Below are positions 43,210 to 52,554 of a stretch of DNA of 64,000 nucleotides, one piece after another. The translations under genes were made by a program, and so were the position numbers. Every line of letters starts with the position of its first letter. Position 1 is the stretch's first letter. Location: positions 3,038,001 through 3,102,000 of the forward strand of contig NZ_ARVV01000001.1 of assembly GCF_000385375.1 (NCBI RefSeq). The letters run 5' to 3'. The notes under the pieces are model-generated. The model was given only the letters and a program-made list of their open reading frames with translations. It made no database searches and was not told the DNA's origin. Source of the DNA: Methyloversatilis discipulorum. Its GTDB lineage: Bacteria > Pseudomonadota > Gammaproteobacteria > Burkholderiales > Rhodocyclaceae.

Positions 43210-44109
43210 GACTTCTCTCCTCTCGGATAACAGGATTGGACAGCACCTCAGCCCCTCCGGTGGCGGAAGGTCTGTTCGAGACGACGCACCGATGTGCGCC
43301 CGGTCAGGAACACCGCACGACATGCGCGGGCGACCTGCTCCCACGCACACCTCCGGGTCAACGACCCGAACGACACACGGGCGACGCATGCCGCCCGGAT
43401 GCCGGATTCACACTCGCAAGCCATCGATGGACGCTTACGACATTCAACAGGACTAATGAAGGCTCGCTCGCCCCATACCGTGACATCCGTCGCTGTCGGC
43501 TGGCCTGACCGCCGACAGCACACGCGAGCATTCGAAACAGGGAGAGGTCGTACCGGCCATCAATGTGCCGACCACTCCGGAATGATGGATGCACTGACCC
43601 GCAGAGCGCCGACGGCGACTCGCGAGGTCGAGTGGATTCCATGCGCGCAGCGTGTCGCGACGCATGAGAAACGAAGACGATTTTTCGGGGGAAAGGACTT
43701 CCGACGCGCCGACGAAATCGGCAGCAGAGGTGAGGCTTGAAGATGACGTCGCAACGGACTGATTCATGGGCCGAAAGTATTGCACAACCATGAGCCGTTA
43801 AAGCAACAAACAACACAAAAGTCCAGAAATATTTTCAGCCTCAGCGCCGCGCAACTTATTGTTTTGGAATATTTTATTCAGCAACGAAACAACACCGAGC
43901 GCGCTGAAACCGTTGTACGACGCCACTTTCTGAACAATGACACCTGCACGAAAAGACGTCCACATCGTCAGCTGGCTCGAGGTCGGAGTGTTGCGCCGCG
44001 CAAACACCTTCTTACGCGTCAACGGCACCCGTAGTGTCCGATCCCGGGCCCGCTACTAGATGCAGTGTGCCGTGCGCGACACTGCGAACCGCCGAAAAAC
44101 TTCGATCCG
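43210..44109. other. 900-base region without a supported gene, locally AT-rich
   Basis: No frame here has recognisable protein features. Around 43795-43960 base composition drops sharply (runs such as AACAAACAACACAAAA and GGAATATTTTATTC) in contrast to the 65% GC surroundings. It could be the regulatory region of the histone-like gene, a small-RNA locus or a remnant of transferred DNA. An 84-codon plus-strand frame (43780-44034) and a 76-codon minus-strand frame (43798-44028) overlap each other; neither is convincing. Confidence 0.5.
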
Positions 44110-46194
44110 TCACTGCCACATCGCACGCATCTTCGCGGCGATATCGACCCGCGCTTCCGCCACCGTCATCGCCGGCACGCCGTCCATATCGACGCGTGGC
44201 CAGCTCGTCTGTTCGAACAGCGGGAGCAGTCGATTCGGAACGAAGCGGGTGCGCCCTGCGTAGACGTGACGATCACCGGTCGACGCCTGACCGGTGATGT
44301 AAAAGCGCTGCGGCACCACCAGCTCGAGCTGCTCCTTCGCACGCGTCATCGCAACGTAGAGCAGGCGTCTTTCCTCCTCGATCTCGGCCTGGCTGCCGGT
44401 CGACATTTCCGACGGAATGCCGCCGTCGACCGCGTTGAGCACCGACACCGCGTTCCACTCGCGCCCCTTGGCGGAGTGGATGGTCGACAGGATGAGGTAG
44501 TCCTCGTCGAGCAGCGGCGCGCCCGGCTCGTCGCTGGTCACTTCGGGAGGGTCCAGCGTGAGCTCGGTAAGGAAGCGCTCGCGACTCGGATAGGTCGACG
44601 CCAGCCGTGCGAGTTGCTGGATGTCCGCAGCGCGCACGACGGCATCCTCGTACAGACGATCCATCTGCGCTTCGTACCAGCGCGCCACCTGTTCGGCACT
44701 GGCCGGCCATTCGGCGCGCTCGGCACCGGCCGCTTCGACCAGCGCACTGAACTCGGACCAGCAGGCGCGCACGCCCTCGGGCACCGGCTGTTCGGCAAGC
44801 AGCGCGGCACCCGGCGGCGCAGCCTGGATGTTGTCGAGGATGCGTGCCGCAGTCTTCGGACCGATGCCGGCCAGCAACTGGATCGCGCGGAATCCGGCAA
44901 CGCGGTCGCGCAGGTTCTGCGCCCAGCGCAGCACCGACAGCAGATCCTTCACGTGCGCCGCTTCGAGAAACTTCAGGCCGCCGAACTTCACGAAGGGAAT
45001 GTTCCGCCGTGTCAGTTCGATCTCCAGCCGCATGCTGTGGCTGGAGGTGCGGAACAGCACCGCCTGCGACTTCAGCTTCATGCCGCCTTCGCGCCGCGCG
45101 AGTATCTGCGTGACGACGAACTCCGCCTGAGCAGCGTCGTCGCGCACCGATACCAGCAGCGGCTTCTGCGTGCCGCTGCGCGCACTCCACAACTGCTTGA
45201 CGAAACGCTCGTCGGCTTCGCCGATCACCGCATTTGCCGCGTCGAGCAGCGGCGGTGTTGAGCGGTAGTTCTGCTCCAGCGTGATGCGCCGCGCCGGCGG
45301 ATCGAACTGGTGCGGGAAGTCGAGGATGTTGCGTACCGTGGCACCACGGAAACTGTAGATGGACTGCGCGTCGTCACCGACCACGGTCAGGCCGCGGCCG
45401 TCGGGTTTGATCGACAGCAGGATGCTCGACTGCAGGCGGTTGGTGTCCTGGTACTCGTCGACCAGCACATGCGCGAAGCGCGCGCCGAGTTCGCGCGCGA
45501 TGACCGGCTCGGCCGCCATCTGCGCCCAGTACAGCAGCAGGTCGTCGTAGTCGAGCACCTGCTGCGCCTGCTTGGCCTCGACATAGGCGCGGAACAGCGT
45601 TTTCAGATCGGCCTCCCACTCGGCACACCAGGGGAAGGACGACTGCAGCACATCGGCCAGCGGCGACTGCGTGTTCACCGCCGCCGAATAGATCGCCAGG
45701 CAGGTACCCTTCAACGGAAAGCGCTTGGCCTTGCTGGATAGGCCGATGTCGTGCCGCACCAGATTCATCAGATCGGCAGAGTCTTCGCGATCGTGGATGG
45801 TGAACGCCGGATCGAGCCCGATGCGTCCGGCGTACTCGCGCAGCAGCCGCGCACCGACACCGTGAAAGGTGCCCGACCACGGGAAGCCGGCACTGGCCAG
45901 CGTGGCGAAACGCGGCGACACCTGCGCGACGATGCGCTGCACCCGGCGCGTCATTTCGTCGGCCGCGCGTCGCGAGAAGGTGAGCAGCATGACGGACTCC
46001 GGCTGCGCGCCATTGACCAGCAGATGGGCAACGCGATGCGCCAGCGTATTCGTCTTGCCTGTGCCGGCGCCGGCGATCACCAGCAGCGGTCCGGCAAGAG
46101 CGTCGGGCGCAACGCCGAAGGTGGCGGCTTCGCGTTGCGCGTCGTTCAGGGAGGAGAGGTAATCGGGGCGACTGACGGTGCTGGATTCGGACAC
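44110..46194 (-). CDS. UvrD/Rep-family ATP-dependent DNA helicase
   Basis: 694 residues, superfamily 1A. Motif I LVIAGAGTGKTNTLAHR, motif Ia LLTFSRRAADEM, motif II VLVDEYQDTN, motif III VVGDDAQSIYSFRGA, motif IV LEQNYRSTPPLLDAA, motif V STIHSAKGREWNAV and motif VI LLYVAMTRAKEQLELV. Shorter than Rep or UvrD (about 670-720 is normal for this branch) and lacking a nuclease domain. 3'-5' DNA unwinding in repair or replication restart. Confidence 0.94.
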   Translation of the reverse strand: MSESSTVSRPDYLSSLNDAQREAATFGVAPDALAGPLLVIAGAGTGKTNTLAHRVAHLLVNGAQPESVMLLTFSRRAADEMTRRVQRIVAQVSPRFATLASAGFPWSGTFHGVGARLLREYAGRIGLDPAFTIHDREDSADLMNLVRHDIGLSSKAKRFPLKGTCLAIYSAAVNTQSPLADVLQSSFPWCAEWEADLKTLFRAYVEAKQAQQVLDYDDLLLYWAQMAAEPVIARELGARFAHVLVDEYQDTNRLQSSILLSIKPDGRGLTVVGDDAQSIYSFRGATVRNILDFPHQFDPPARRITLEQNYRSTPPLLDAANAVIGEADERFVKQLWSARSGTQKPLLVSVRDDAAQAEFVVTQILARREGGMKLKSQAVLFRTSSHSMRLEIELTRRNIPFVKFGGLKFLEAAHVKDLLSVLRWAQNLRDRVAGFRAIQLLAGIGPKTAARILDNIQAAPPGAALLAEQPVPEGVRACWSEFSALVEAAGAERAEWPASAEQVARWYEAQMDRLYEDAVVRAADIQQLARLASTYPSRERFLTELTLDPPEVTSDEPGAPLLDEDYLILSTIHSAKGREWNAVSVLNAVDGGIPSEMSTGSQAEIEEERRLLYVAMTRAKEQLELVVPQRFYITGQASTGDRHVYAGRTRFVPNRLLPLFEQTSWPRVDMDGVPAMTVAEARVDIAAKMRAMWQ

Positions 46195-46253
46195 GGCGGA
46201 ACACTTTCGATAGCTGTATCCATATACAGTACATCAAACAAAGCGGCGGCCGG

Positions 46254-47459
46254 TCAGCCTCGCCGCGCGAGGCGCCTGTCGTGCGCGAGCGCGACGGCAG
46301 TGAGCAGGCCGAGCCCGCCACCGACCGCGCAGGTGGCCGGCCAGCCGCCGTGTTGCCAGGCGAATGAGCCGAGGGCCGAGCCGCTTGCGGCACCGGCGAA
46401 ATAGCAGGTCATGTACACCGCGTTGAGTCGCGCCCGTGCCTCCGGTGCGAGCCGGAACACGATGTGCTGGTTGCTGATGTGCACGCCCTGCAGCGCCATG
46501 TCGATCACGACGAAACCGCCGAGGAAGCAAGCCAGGCTGTCCGCACCCCACAGCAGTGCCACCCAGCTCGCGATCAGCAGCAGCACCGCGATCGCGCTTG
46601 CACGCATTGCGCCACCACGATCCGCTGCGCGGCCGACGACGTTGGCCATCAGCGCGCCGGCCGCCCCAGCCAGTCCGACCAGGCCGATGGAAACCTCGTC
46701 CATGCCGTGCCCCGGTCCGGCCAGCAACAGCGCCATCGTCGAGAACAGCACGCTGACCGAGGCGAAGGACAGCGCCCCGAGCAACGCACGACTGCGCAGA
46801 CGCGGCAGGCTGCGGAACAGTGTGCCGAGCGATGCCAGCGTCTGCAGGTAAGGCCGCGGCGACGGATTGCGCGATTGCGGCAGCACCCTCCACAGCAGCA
46901 AGGCAACGACGAGCATGGCGAAGCCGGCGACCCGGTACACGGTCGACCAGCCGCCGAGCGGCGCGAGCAATCCGGCCACGCTGCGCGCCGCGAGGATGCC
47001 GGTCAGCAGACCGCTCATGACGACACCGACCGCCTGCCCCCTGCGCTGCGGTTCGGCCAGCGTCGCCGCCATCGGCACCAGTATCTGCGCCGCCACCGAG
47101 AACAGGCCGGCCACCGCGATGCCCGTCGACAGCAGCGAAAGCGAATCGGCGAAGCCGCTGATGAACTGGCCCAGTGCAGCCAGCAGCATGAGTCCCACCG
47201 CCAGTGCCCGCCGCTCGAGCATGTCGCCCAGCGGCACGAGCAGCAGCAGTCCGCAGGCGTAGGCGACCTGTGCGATGGTCACGGTGAATGCCACCGATGC
47301 CTCGTTCGCGTGCAGGTCGCGCGCGATGGCCGGCAGCAAAGGCTGGTTGAAGTAGTTGCCGCCGGCACACAGGCCCGCGGCCACGGCCATCAGCAGCAGT
47401 ACCGGCGTCGACAAGGTGTCGCGTGCTGCGGACTGCGAAGAAGCGCTCGATCGATGCAT
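46254..47459 (-). CDS. MFS transporter, drug-efflux type
   Basis: 401 residues, about 12 hydrophobic segments; the N-terminal half includes FNQPLLPAIARDLHANEASV and LVPLGDMLERRAL (loop after helix 2 carrying a GDxxxRR-like motif). Similar to the inner-membrane exporters often placed under SoxR or LysR control. ATG at 47459 with AGGA about 6 bases upstream; a longer frame would overlap RidA. Follows ridA by 61 bases on the same strand, behind a SoxR box. Confidence 0.88.
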   Translation of the reverse strand: MHRSSASSQSAARDTLSTPVLLLMAVAAGLCAGGNYFNQPLLPAIARDLHANEASVAFTVTIAQVAYACGLLLLVPLGDMLERRALAVGLMLLAALGQFISGFADSLSLLSTGIAVAGLFSVAAQILVPMAATLAEPQRRGQAVGVVMSGLLTGILAARSVAGLLAPLGGWSTVYRVAGFAMLVVALLLWRVLPQSRNPSPRPYLQTLASLGTLFRSLPRLRSRALLGALSFASVSVLFSTMALLLAGPGHGMDEVSIGLVGLAGAAGALMANVVGRAADRGGAMRASAIAVLLLIASWVALLWGADSLACFLGGFVVIDMALQGVHISNQHIVFRLAPEARARLNAVYMTCYFAGAASGSALGSFAWQHGGWPATCAVGGGLGLLTAVALAHDRRLARRG

Positions 47460-47520
47460 GGAATCCTGGATCCGGAAGGTGTAGTCGTCCGCCGCGCGGC
47501 GGTGCAGGTCGATGGGCAGC

Positions 47521-47958
47521 TCAGCCGTGGATGACCGCCGTCGCATCGATCTCGAACAGCATGCCGTCGAGCGCCAGCCGCGGCACCGGCATCAGCGTGC
47601 AGGCGGGCGGAGGCGCCGCGCCCCACATCGCACGCAGTGCCTGCACGAACACGCCCAGCCGCTCCTGCGTGTGATCGACCACCAGCACCGTGAGCTTGAC
47701 CACGTCCGAAGGCTTCGCCTGCGCCGCCTCCAGCGCGGTGGCGAGGTTGTGCAGTGCCTGCGCAACCTGCTGCGCGAAGTCGGGCGACAGTTCGCCGCGC
47801 GCGTTCTCGCCGCCCTGCCCTGCAATATATATATGGCGCGCCGGTGCTTCGGCGATCACCAGGTGCGAGTAGCCATTGGCCGTCGCGTCGTAAAGGCCTT
47901 GCGGCTGGATGAAGCGGGTGCGTCGGCCGTTCGGGGCGGCGGTGGAAGGCAAGGACAT
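47521..47958 (-). CDS. RidA-family protein
   Basis: 145 residues with the YjgF/UK114 fold: [42 protein letters not shown] and a C-terminal [15 protein letters not shown]. RidA deaminates reactive enamine/imine intermediates, but this divergent type lacks a clear CxR motif and may be a different subfamily. ATG at 47958 with GGAGC about 6 bases upstream is preferred to 47970. First gene of the SoxR-box operon with the MFS gene. Confidence 0.85.
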   Translation of the reverse strand: MSLPSTAAPNGRRTRFIQPQGLYDATANGYSHLVIAEAPARHIYIAGQGGENARGELSPDFAQQVAQALHNLATALEAAQAKPSDVVKLTVLVVDHTQERLGVFVQALRAMWGAAPPPACTLMPVPRLALDGMLFEIDATAVIHG

Positions 47959-47994
47959 GGTGTGCTCCATTCGATGGAAGGACGCGTAGCATCA

Positions 47995-48018
47995 GACCTC
48001 AAGCAAGGTTGAGGTCAA
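47995..48018. promoter_or_regulatory. SoxR box in the soxR/ridA divergent promoter
   Basis: GACCTCAA (47995-48002), six-base spacer, TTGAGGTC (48009-48016): the same layout as the enterobacterial soxS operator CCTCAA-N6-TTGAGG. On the minus strand TTGACC (complement of 48013-48018) is a -35 with a 19-base spacer to a weak GATGCT, the lengthened spacer typical of MerR-family promoters. Confidence 0.8.
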
Positions 48019-48032
48019 CCCCCGGAGATCGA

Positions 48033-48500
48033 ATGTCAGAACTCGCCAAAGGCAACAAGTCCGTTACGGTCAGCCTGTCGGTCGGTGAAGTCGCCGCACG
48101 CAGCGGCGTCGCCGTATCGGCACTGCACTTCTATGAAAGCCGCGGGCTGATACACAGCACGCGCAACGCCGGCAACCAGCGGCGCTATCCGCGTTCGGTG
48201 CTGCGCCGCGTCGCGGTGATCAAGGTGGCGCAGCGCATGGGCATTCCGCTGGCCGCGATTGCTGAAGCACTGCAGGCATTGCCGAACCGGCGCACGCCCA
48301 CCGTTGCCGACTGGCGCCGCCTGTCGGCGCGCTGGCAGCAGGAGCTGGACGCACGCATCCGCACGCTCACGCAGTTGCGCGACCGGCTCGACGGCTGCAT
48401 CGGCTGCGGTTGCCTGTCGCTGAAGGCCTGCCCGCTGCGCAACGCGCAGGACACACTGGCCGGCGAAGGCGCAGGACCGCATTTCGACGAAGGACGCTGA
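48033..48500 (+). CDS. soxR: Redox-sensitive transcriptional activator SoxR
   Basis: 155 residues. MerR helix-turn-helix ([25 protein letters not shown]) and the [2Fe-2S] ligand set C-x2-C-x-C-x5-C in [12 protein letters not shown] (residues about 120-131). The oxidised cluster activates transcription in response to redox-cycling compounds. ATG at 48033 with GGAG 6 bases upstream. It is divergent from ridA with the SoxR box between; no soxS is present, as in most non-enteric bacteria where SoxR directly controls efflux and redox genes. Confidence 0.95.
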   Translation: MSELAKGNKSVTVSLSVGEVAARSGVAVSALHFYESRGLIHSTRNAGNQRRYPRSVLRRVAVIKVAQRMGIPLAAIAEALQALPNRRTPTVADWRRLSARWQQELDARIRTLTQLRDRLDGCIGCGCLSLKACPLRNAQDTLAGEGAGPHFDEGR

Positions 48501-48685
48501 AGCGCGACCCGACGTCGGCGCGTGCGTACATCGGGCGTACGCGTTGTCTGACAGGAGTACATCGGGGAATCGCCGAGACTTCAAAGGTGCCGCTGCGACA
48601 TAAGGCGTCAGCAATGCGCCGCGCAGCGCGCACGAACAACTCGGCGCCGCATCGGACGCGGCCCGCATACCGGAGAGCACACATC

Positions 48686-49336
48686 ATGAAAAAGACACTC
48701 ATCCTGCTGACCGCCGGCGCCCTCGTCGCCACCGGCTGCGCCAACATGACCGAAACGCAGAAGCGAACCACGATAGGCACCGGCGTGGGTGCCGCAGCGG
48801 GCGCGGCACTGGGCAGCGCGGTCGGCGGCAGCGGCGGCGCTACGCGCAGCGGCGCGCTGATCGGCGCCGCGGTCGGCGGCATCGGCACCTATATCTGGTC
48901 GCAGAAGATGGAAGAACAGAAGCGGGCGATGGAACAGGCCACCGCCGGCACCGGCGTCGACGTGGTGCAGACCGCCGACAACCAGCTGAAGCTCGAAATC
49001 CCGAGCGACATTTCATTCGACGTCGGCCGCGCCGACATCAAACCGAACTTCCGGCCGGTGCTCGACCGCTTCGCGCAGACGCTGAACGCGAATCCGACCA
49101 CCACGGTGCGCATCATCGGTCACACCGACAGCACCGGCAGTGACGCGGTGAACGATCCGCTGTCGGTCAATCGCGCCGCCAGCGCACGCAACTATCTGGC
49201 CGACCGCGGCGTAGCGTCGTCGCGTATCGTGATCGACGGCCGCGGCTCGCACGAACCGCTGGCCGACAACGGCAGCGAAGCCGGCCGAGCCAAGAACCGG
49301 CGCGTCGAGATCTTCGTCGGCGAACCGGGCAAGTAA
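48686..49336 (+). CDS. OmpA-family lipoprotein
   Basis: 216 residues. Lipobox LVATGC (Cys about 20), a Gly/Ala-rich glycine-zipper region (GTGVGAAAGAALGSAVGG, then ALIGAAVGGIGTYI) and a C-terminal OmpA peptidoglycan-binding domain (ISFDVGRADIKP; IIGHTDSTGSD; NRAASARNYLADRG; NRRVEIFV). It anchors the outer membrane to peptidoglycan. ATG at 48686 after GGAGAG about 10 bases upstream. Confidence 0.93.
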   Translation: MKKTLILLTAGALVATGCANMTETQKRTTIGTGVGAAAGAALGSAVGGSGGATRSGALIGAAVGGIGTYIWSQKMEEQKRAMEQATAGTGVDVVQTADNQLKLEIPSDISFDVGRADIKPNFRPVLDRFAQTLNANPTTTVRIIGHTDSTGSDAVNDPLSVNRAASARNYLADRGVASSRIVIDGRGSHEPLADNGSEAGRAKNRRVEIFVGEPGK

Positions 49337-49401
49337 GTCCCGACCGATGAAGGAAGGCCGGGCGGCACCCGCTGCCCGGCCCGACGACTACAGAGGTGAC
49401 C

Positions 49402-49881
49402 ATGTACCGGAATGCCACACGTCTGCTCCTCGTCCTGTGTGCCCTGCTCGCGCTGTCCGGCTGTGCCGGCCTGAGCACGCGCGACCCGGTGCGCGTCAAT
49501 CTGGTCGGGCTGGAACCGCTGCAGGGCGAGGGATTCGAATTGCGCTTCGCACTGAAGCTGCGGGTGCAGAACCCGAACGACCATCCGATCGACTACGACG
49601 GCCTGGCGCTGCAACTCGATGTGAACGACCGTACCTTCGCCACCGGTGTCAGCGACGTGCGCGGCAGCGTGCCGCGTTTCGGCGAGGCGGTGGTGAGCGT
49701 GCCGGTCACCGTGTCGGCCCTGTCGGCCTTCCGTCAGGCGTTGGAACTGAGCAGCAGCGCCGACCTCGACCGCCTGCCCTACACGCTGAGCGGCAAGCTC
49801 GGCGGTGGTCCTTTCGGCGTGCAGCGCTTCAGCGAAAGAGGCACGCTCAGCCTTCCGGCTGCGACCGGCGGAAGTCAGTAA
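49402..49881 (+). CDS. LEA14-like (WHy domain) lipoprotein
   Basis: 159 residues. Lipobox LLALSGC (Cys about 21), then a WHy/LEA14-type beta domain: VNLVGLEPLQGEGFELRFALKL, VQNPNDHPIDYDGLALQLDV and GVSDVRGSVPRFGEAVVSV. NPND is the family hallmark. An AGAGGTGA sequence just before ATG 49402 supports the start; a GTG at 49396 would overlap that site. Downstream of the OmpA-like gene, same direction; both are envelope lipoproteins. Confidence 0.87.
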   Translation: MYRNATRLLLVLCALLALSGCAGLSTRDPVRVNLVGLEPLQGEGFELRFALKLRVQNPNDHPIDYDGLALQLDVNDRTFATGVSDVRGSVPRFGEAVVSVPVTVSALSAFRQALELSSSADLDRLPYTLSGKLGGGPFGVQRFSERGTLSLPAATGGSQ

Positions 49882-49908
49882 TTCGGCGCCCGCGCCGCGA
49901 TCGCCACG

Positions 49909-50274
49909 TCAGGTCGCGGTGCGCTCGTGGAAGGTGATCAGATTGCCGTCGCCATCGAGCACGGCAAACTCGCGCGTGCCCCAGGCGGTGTCGTGCAGCG
50001 GTGCATTCGGATGGACGATGCCCTGCCGCGTGCAGTGCGCGAACAGTGCATCCACGCCCTCGACGGCGATGCGGCAGCCGGTCGCTTCGGCGATGCGTCG
50101 GTCGCTGCAGGCCCAGAAATGGATGTGAACCCCGCCCAGCGCCACGATGCCGTAGACGCCCTGCTCCACATGCACCGCCGTCGCGCCCAGGCGCTGCACG
50201 TAGAAATCGACGGACTGCCGGATGTCGAGCGACGCCAGCACCGGCGTCGCCGCGACGAAGCGGATATCGCTCAT
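49909..50274 (-). CDS. VOC-superfamily (glyoxalase/bleomycin-resistance-like) protein
   Basis: 121 residues with the repeated beta-alpha-beta-beta-beta fold: ATPVLASLDIRQSVDFYVQRLG, YGIVALGGVHIHFWAC and EFAVLDGDGNLITFHER. Possible metal ligands are His in HIHFW and Glu in TFHER. Substrate unknown; dioxygenase, lyase and antibiotic-binding roles all occur in the family. Converges with the LEA14-like gene. Confidence 0.85.
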   Translation of the reverse strand: MSDIRFVAATPVLASLDIRQSVDFYVQRLGATAVHVEQGVYGIVALGGVHIHFWACSDRRIAEATGCRIAVEGVDALFAHCTRQGIVHPNAPLHDTAWGTREFAVLDGDGNLITFHERTAT

Positions 50275-50320
50275 CGGCAGGTCCGCCGTCGCAGCGCCCG
50301 GCTGAGCGGACGCTGCACGC

Positions 50321-50605
50321 TCAGCGCTTCTGTCCGAAGTAGAAGCCGATCACCAGCGTAAGCAGTGGAGGAACGATCTGCTGGCAGGCTTCGAACAGCT
50401 TCTGCGCGCGATCTGCGCTGCCGGCATCGGCCCAGTAGTACATCGCCATCGCGAGCATGAATACCAGCGCCAGCGCGGTCAGCACGACGGAACCGAAGTA
50501 GAGGTGACGGCTTTCCTGATCCTTGCCGTTGAGACGCGCGATCAGCGCCATCATGACGATCACGATGAACAATTCGCCTGCCGCAAAAAGCAGAACGTTA
50601 TCCAT
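50321..50605 (-). CDS. Small three-helix membrane protein, unknown function
   Basis: 94 residues with three hydrophobic segments (LLFAAGELFIVIVMMALIA; FGSVVLTALALVFMLAMAMY; IVPPLLTLVIGFYFGQKR) and a charged loop KDQESRH. ATG at 50605 with GGAGG 6 bases upstream. Downstream of phaC on the same strand but 144 bases away. No family recognised. Confidence 0.75.
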   Translation of the reverse strand: MDNVLLFAAGELFIVIVMMALIARLNGKDQESRHLYFGSVVLTALALVFMLAMAMYYWADAGSADRAQKLFEACQQIVPPLLTLVIGFYFGQKR

Positions 50606-50749
50606 GGAGCCTCCGTTGAGCGTGGCCAGGCTGGGCGAGATGACCATGTCCGCTATTGTTGTTGATCGGATGGCCGGCATCATCACACGGCGACGACATG
50701 GATTTCAATCTGCATCTGCACAAGTCCTGCCGGCGCGGCAGCAATCGGC

Positions 50750-52522
50750 TCAGCGCTCCATCACGTAGCCGCCCGGCGCCGGTGCCAGTTCCGGAAAATC
50801 GGCGGTGGCTGCCGGACGTGCCTTCACCAGCTTGCCGGCACGCGGCTTGAGCCAGGCCATCCAGTCTTCCCACCAGCTGCCGGGCTGCGCGTCGTTGTGC
50901 GCCAGCCAGCCCTCGGCACGGTCGGCGCGATGCACCTCGGCCGCGCGGAAGCTGCGCTTGGGCGGCGTCACGACCGGATTGACGATGCCCAGGATGTGGC
51001 CCGAACTGGACAGCACGAAGCGCTTTTCGCCCGCCAGATGCCGGTGGATGCGGAAGGCCTGCTGCCACGGCGCGATGTGGTCGTCCTCGGCTGCCACCGC
51101 ATACAGCGGCTGGGTGATGCAATGCAGATCGAGCGGCTCGCCGGCCACGGTCAGCGCGTCCGGCTTGATCAGCTTGTTGTGCAGGTAAAGCTCGCGCAGA
51201 TACCAGCCGTGCATGGCCTGCGGCATGCGCGTGGCGTCCATGTTCCAGTACAGCACGTCGAAGGGCGGCGGCGTTTCGCCATACAGCCAGCCATTGACGA
51301 CGTAGTTCCAGATCAGGCTGTTGGACCGCAGCAGGCGGAAGGAGGCGGCCATTTCCTTGCCGTCGAGATAGCCCTTCTGCGCCATCGCGTCGCACAGCGA
51401 ACGCACGCTGGATTCGTCGATGAATACCTCGATCTCGCCCGGCGCGCGGAAGTCGATCAGCGTGGTGAGCAGCGTCCAGTCGGCGACCGGAACCTCGTCC
51501 GGCGCGAAGCGGCGGTTGGCCCAGGCCATGTACATCGCCAGCGCGGTACCGCCGATGCAGTAGCCCACCGCGTGCACCTTCGGCGCGCCGGTCAGCGCGC
51601 GCGCGGTCTCTACCGCGGCATGTACGCCTTCGAGCAGGTAGTCGTCGAAGGTGACGTCACGCATCGAGGCATCGGGGTTCTTCCAGCTGGTGATGAACAC
51701 GTCCAGCCCCTGGTCGAGCAGGTAGCGGATCATGCTTTTCTTCGGCGCCAGATCGAGCACGTAGAACTTGTTGATCCACGGCGTCACGATCACCACCGGT
51801 TGCGTGTGCACCTTCGCCTGCGTCGGCGCGTAATGGATCAGTTCGAGCAGACGGTTGCGCATGACCACCGCGCCCGGCGTGGTCGCCAGGTTCTCGCCGA
51901 CCTTGAAGTCATCCGGGTCGGTCATGCGCACGTCGCCGGCCTTCAGGTCGTCGAGGAAGTTGCGGAAACCGCGCACCAGACTCTCGCCGTGCGTTTCCAT
52001 CGCCTTGCGCAGCGCCACCGGATTGGTGAACAGATAGTTGGTCGGCGCCACCGCGTTGAGCCAGTTGCGCCACCAGAACGCCGCACGCTCGCGGTCCTTT
52101 TCCGACATGCCCGGCGTGTCGTACAGCATGTCCTGGGTGTGCCGGGTGAAGGCCAGATACCACTCCTTCATCAGGTCGAAGGTAGGCAGGTCGGTCCACG
52201 CCGGATCGGCGAAGCGCGCGTCGCCCTCGGTGACCGGAATCGGATCAGTGTCGGGCAGACCAAACAGCCGGTTCAGCGTGTGCTGCTGCAGCCGCCACAG
52301 ATCGGACGACAGGCTGACCAGCCGGTCACTCAGTTCCTTGGGATGCGCTGCCCACGCCAGCTGCGCGTGCACGATGGGCGCGGTCATGCCGAAGGGGTCG
52401 GTCGAACGGGCGATGCCGTCGAGCAGTTCGTGAAAGGTCTGGTGCCACAGTTCGACCGGCCCGGCCGTGGTGGCCCCGTTTTCGGCGTCGTTCTCGTACG
52501 GGCTGCGGGAGGTGTGGTTCAT
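50750..52522 (-). CDS. phaC: Poly(3-hydroxyalkanoate) synthase, class I
   Basis: 590 residues. PhaC N-terminal domain (DPFGMTAPIVHAQLAWAAHP; AWWRNW-type region FWWRNWLNAVAPTNY), lipase-like box with catalytic Cys GYCIGG (about residue 321), Asp in AAEDDHIAPW and His in SSGHILGIVNP. Polymerises hydroxyacyl-CoA into storage polyester granules. ATG at 52522 with AGGAG about 9 bases upstream. Follows an alpha/beta hydrolase by 32 bases. No phaA, phaB or phasin gene is adjacent. Confidence 0.95.
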   Translation of the reverse strand: MNHTSRSPYENDAENGATTAGPVELWHQTFHELLDGIARSTDPFGMTAPIVHAQLAWAAHPKELSDRLVSLSSDLWRLQQHTLNRLFGLPDTDPIPVTEGDARFADPAWTDLPTFDLMKEWYLAFTRHTQDMLYDTPGMSEKDRERAAFWWRNWLNAVAPTNYLFTNPVALRKAMETHGESLVRGFRNFLDDLKAGDVRMTDPDDFKVGENLATTPGAVVMRNRLLELIHYAPTQAKVHTQPVVIVTPWINKFYVLDLAPKKSMIRYLLDQGLDVFITSWKNPDASMRDVTFDDYLLEGVHAAVETARALTGAPKVHAVGYCIGGTALAMYMAWANRRFAPDEVPVADWTLLTTLIDFRAPGEIEVFIDESSVRSLCDAMAQKGYLDGKEMAASFRLLRSNSLIWNYVVNGWLYGETPPPFDVLYWNMDATRMPQAMHGWYLRELYLHNKLIKPDALTVAGEPLDLHCITQPLYAVAAEDDHIAPWQQAFRIHRHLAGEKRFVLSSSGHILGIVNPVVTPPKRSFRAAEVHRADRAEGWLAHNDAQPGSWWEDWMAWLKPRAGKLVKARPAATADFPELAPAPGGYVMER

Positions 52523-52554
52523 GGTGCGGACTCCTGATGACATCGACCTCGCGG

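Noticed and set aside
43780..44034. 84-codon plus-strand frame in the AT-rich gap
   Set aside because: No ribosome-binding site, no recognisable features, and it overlaps an equally unconvincing minus-strand frame.
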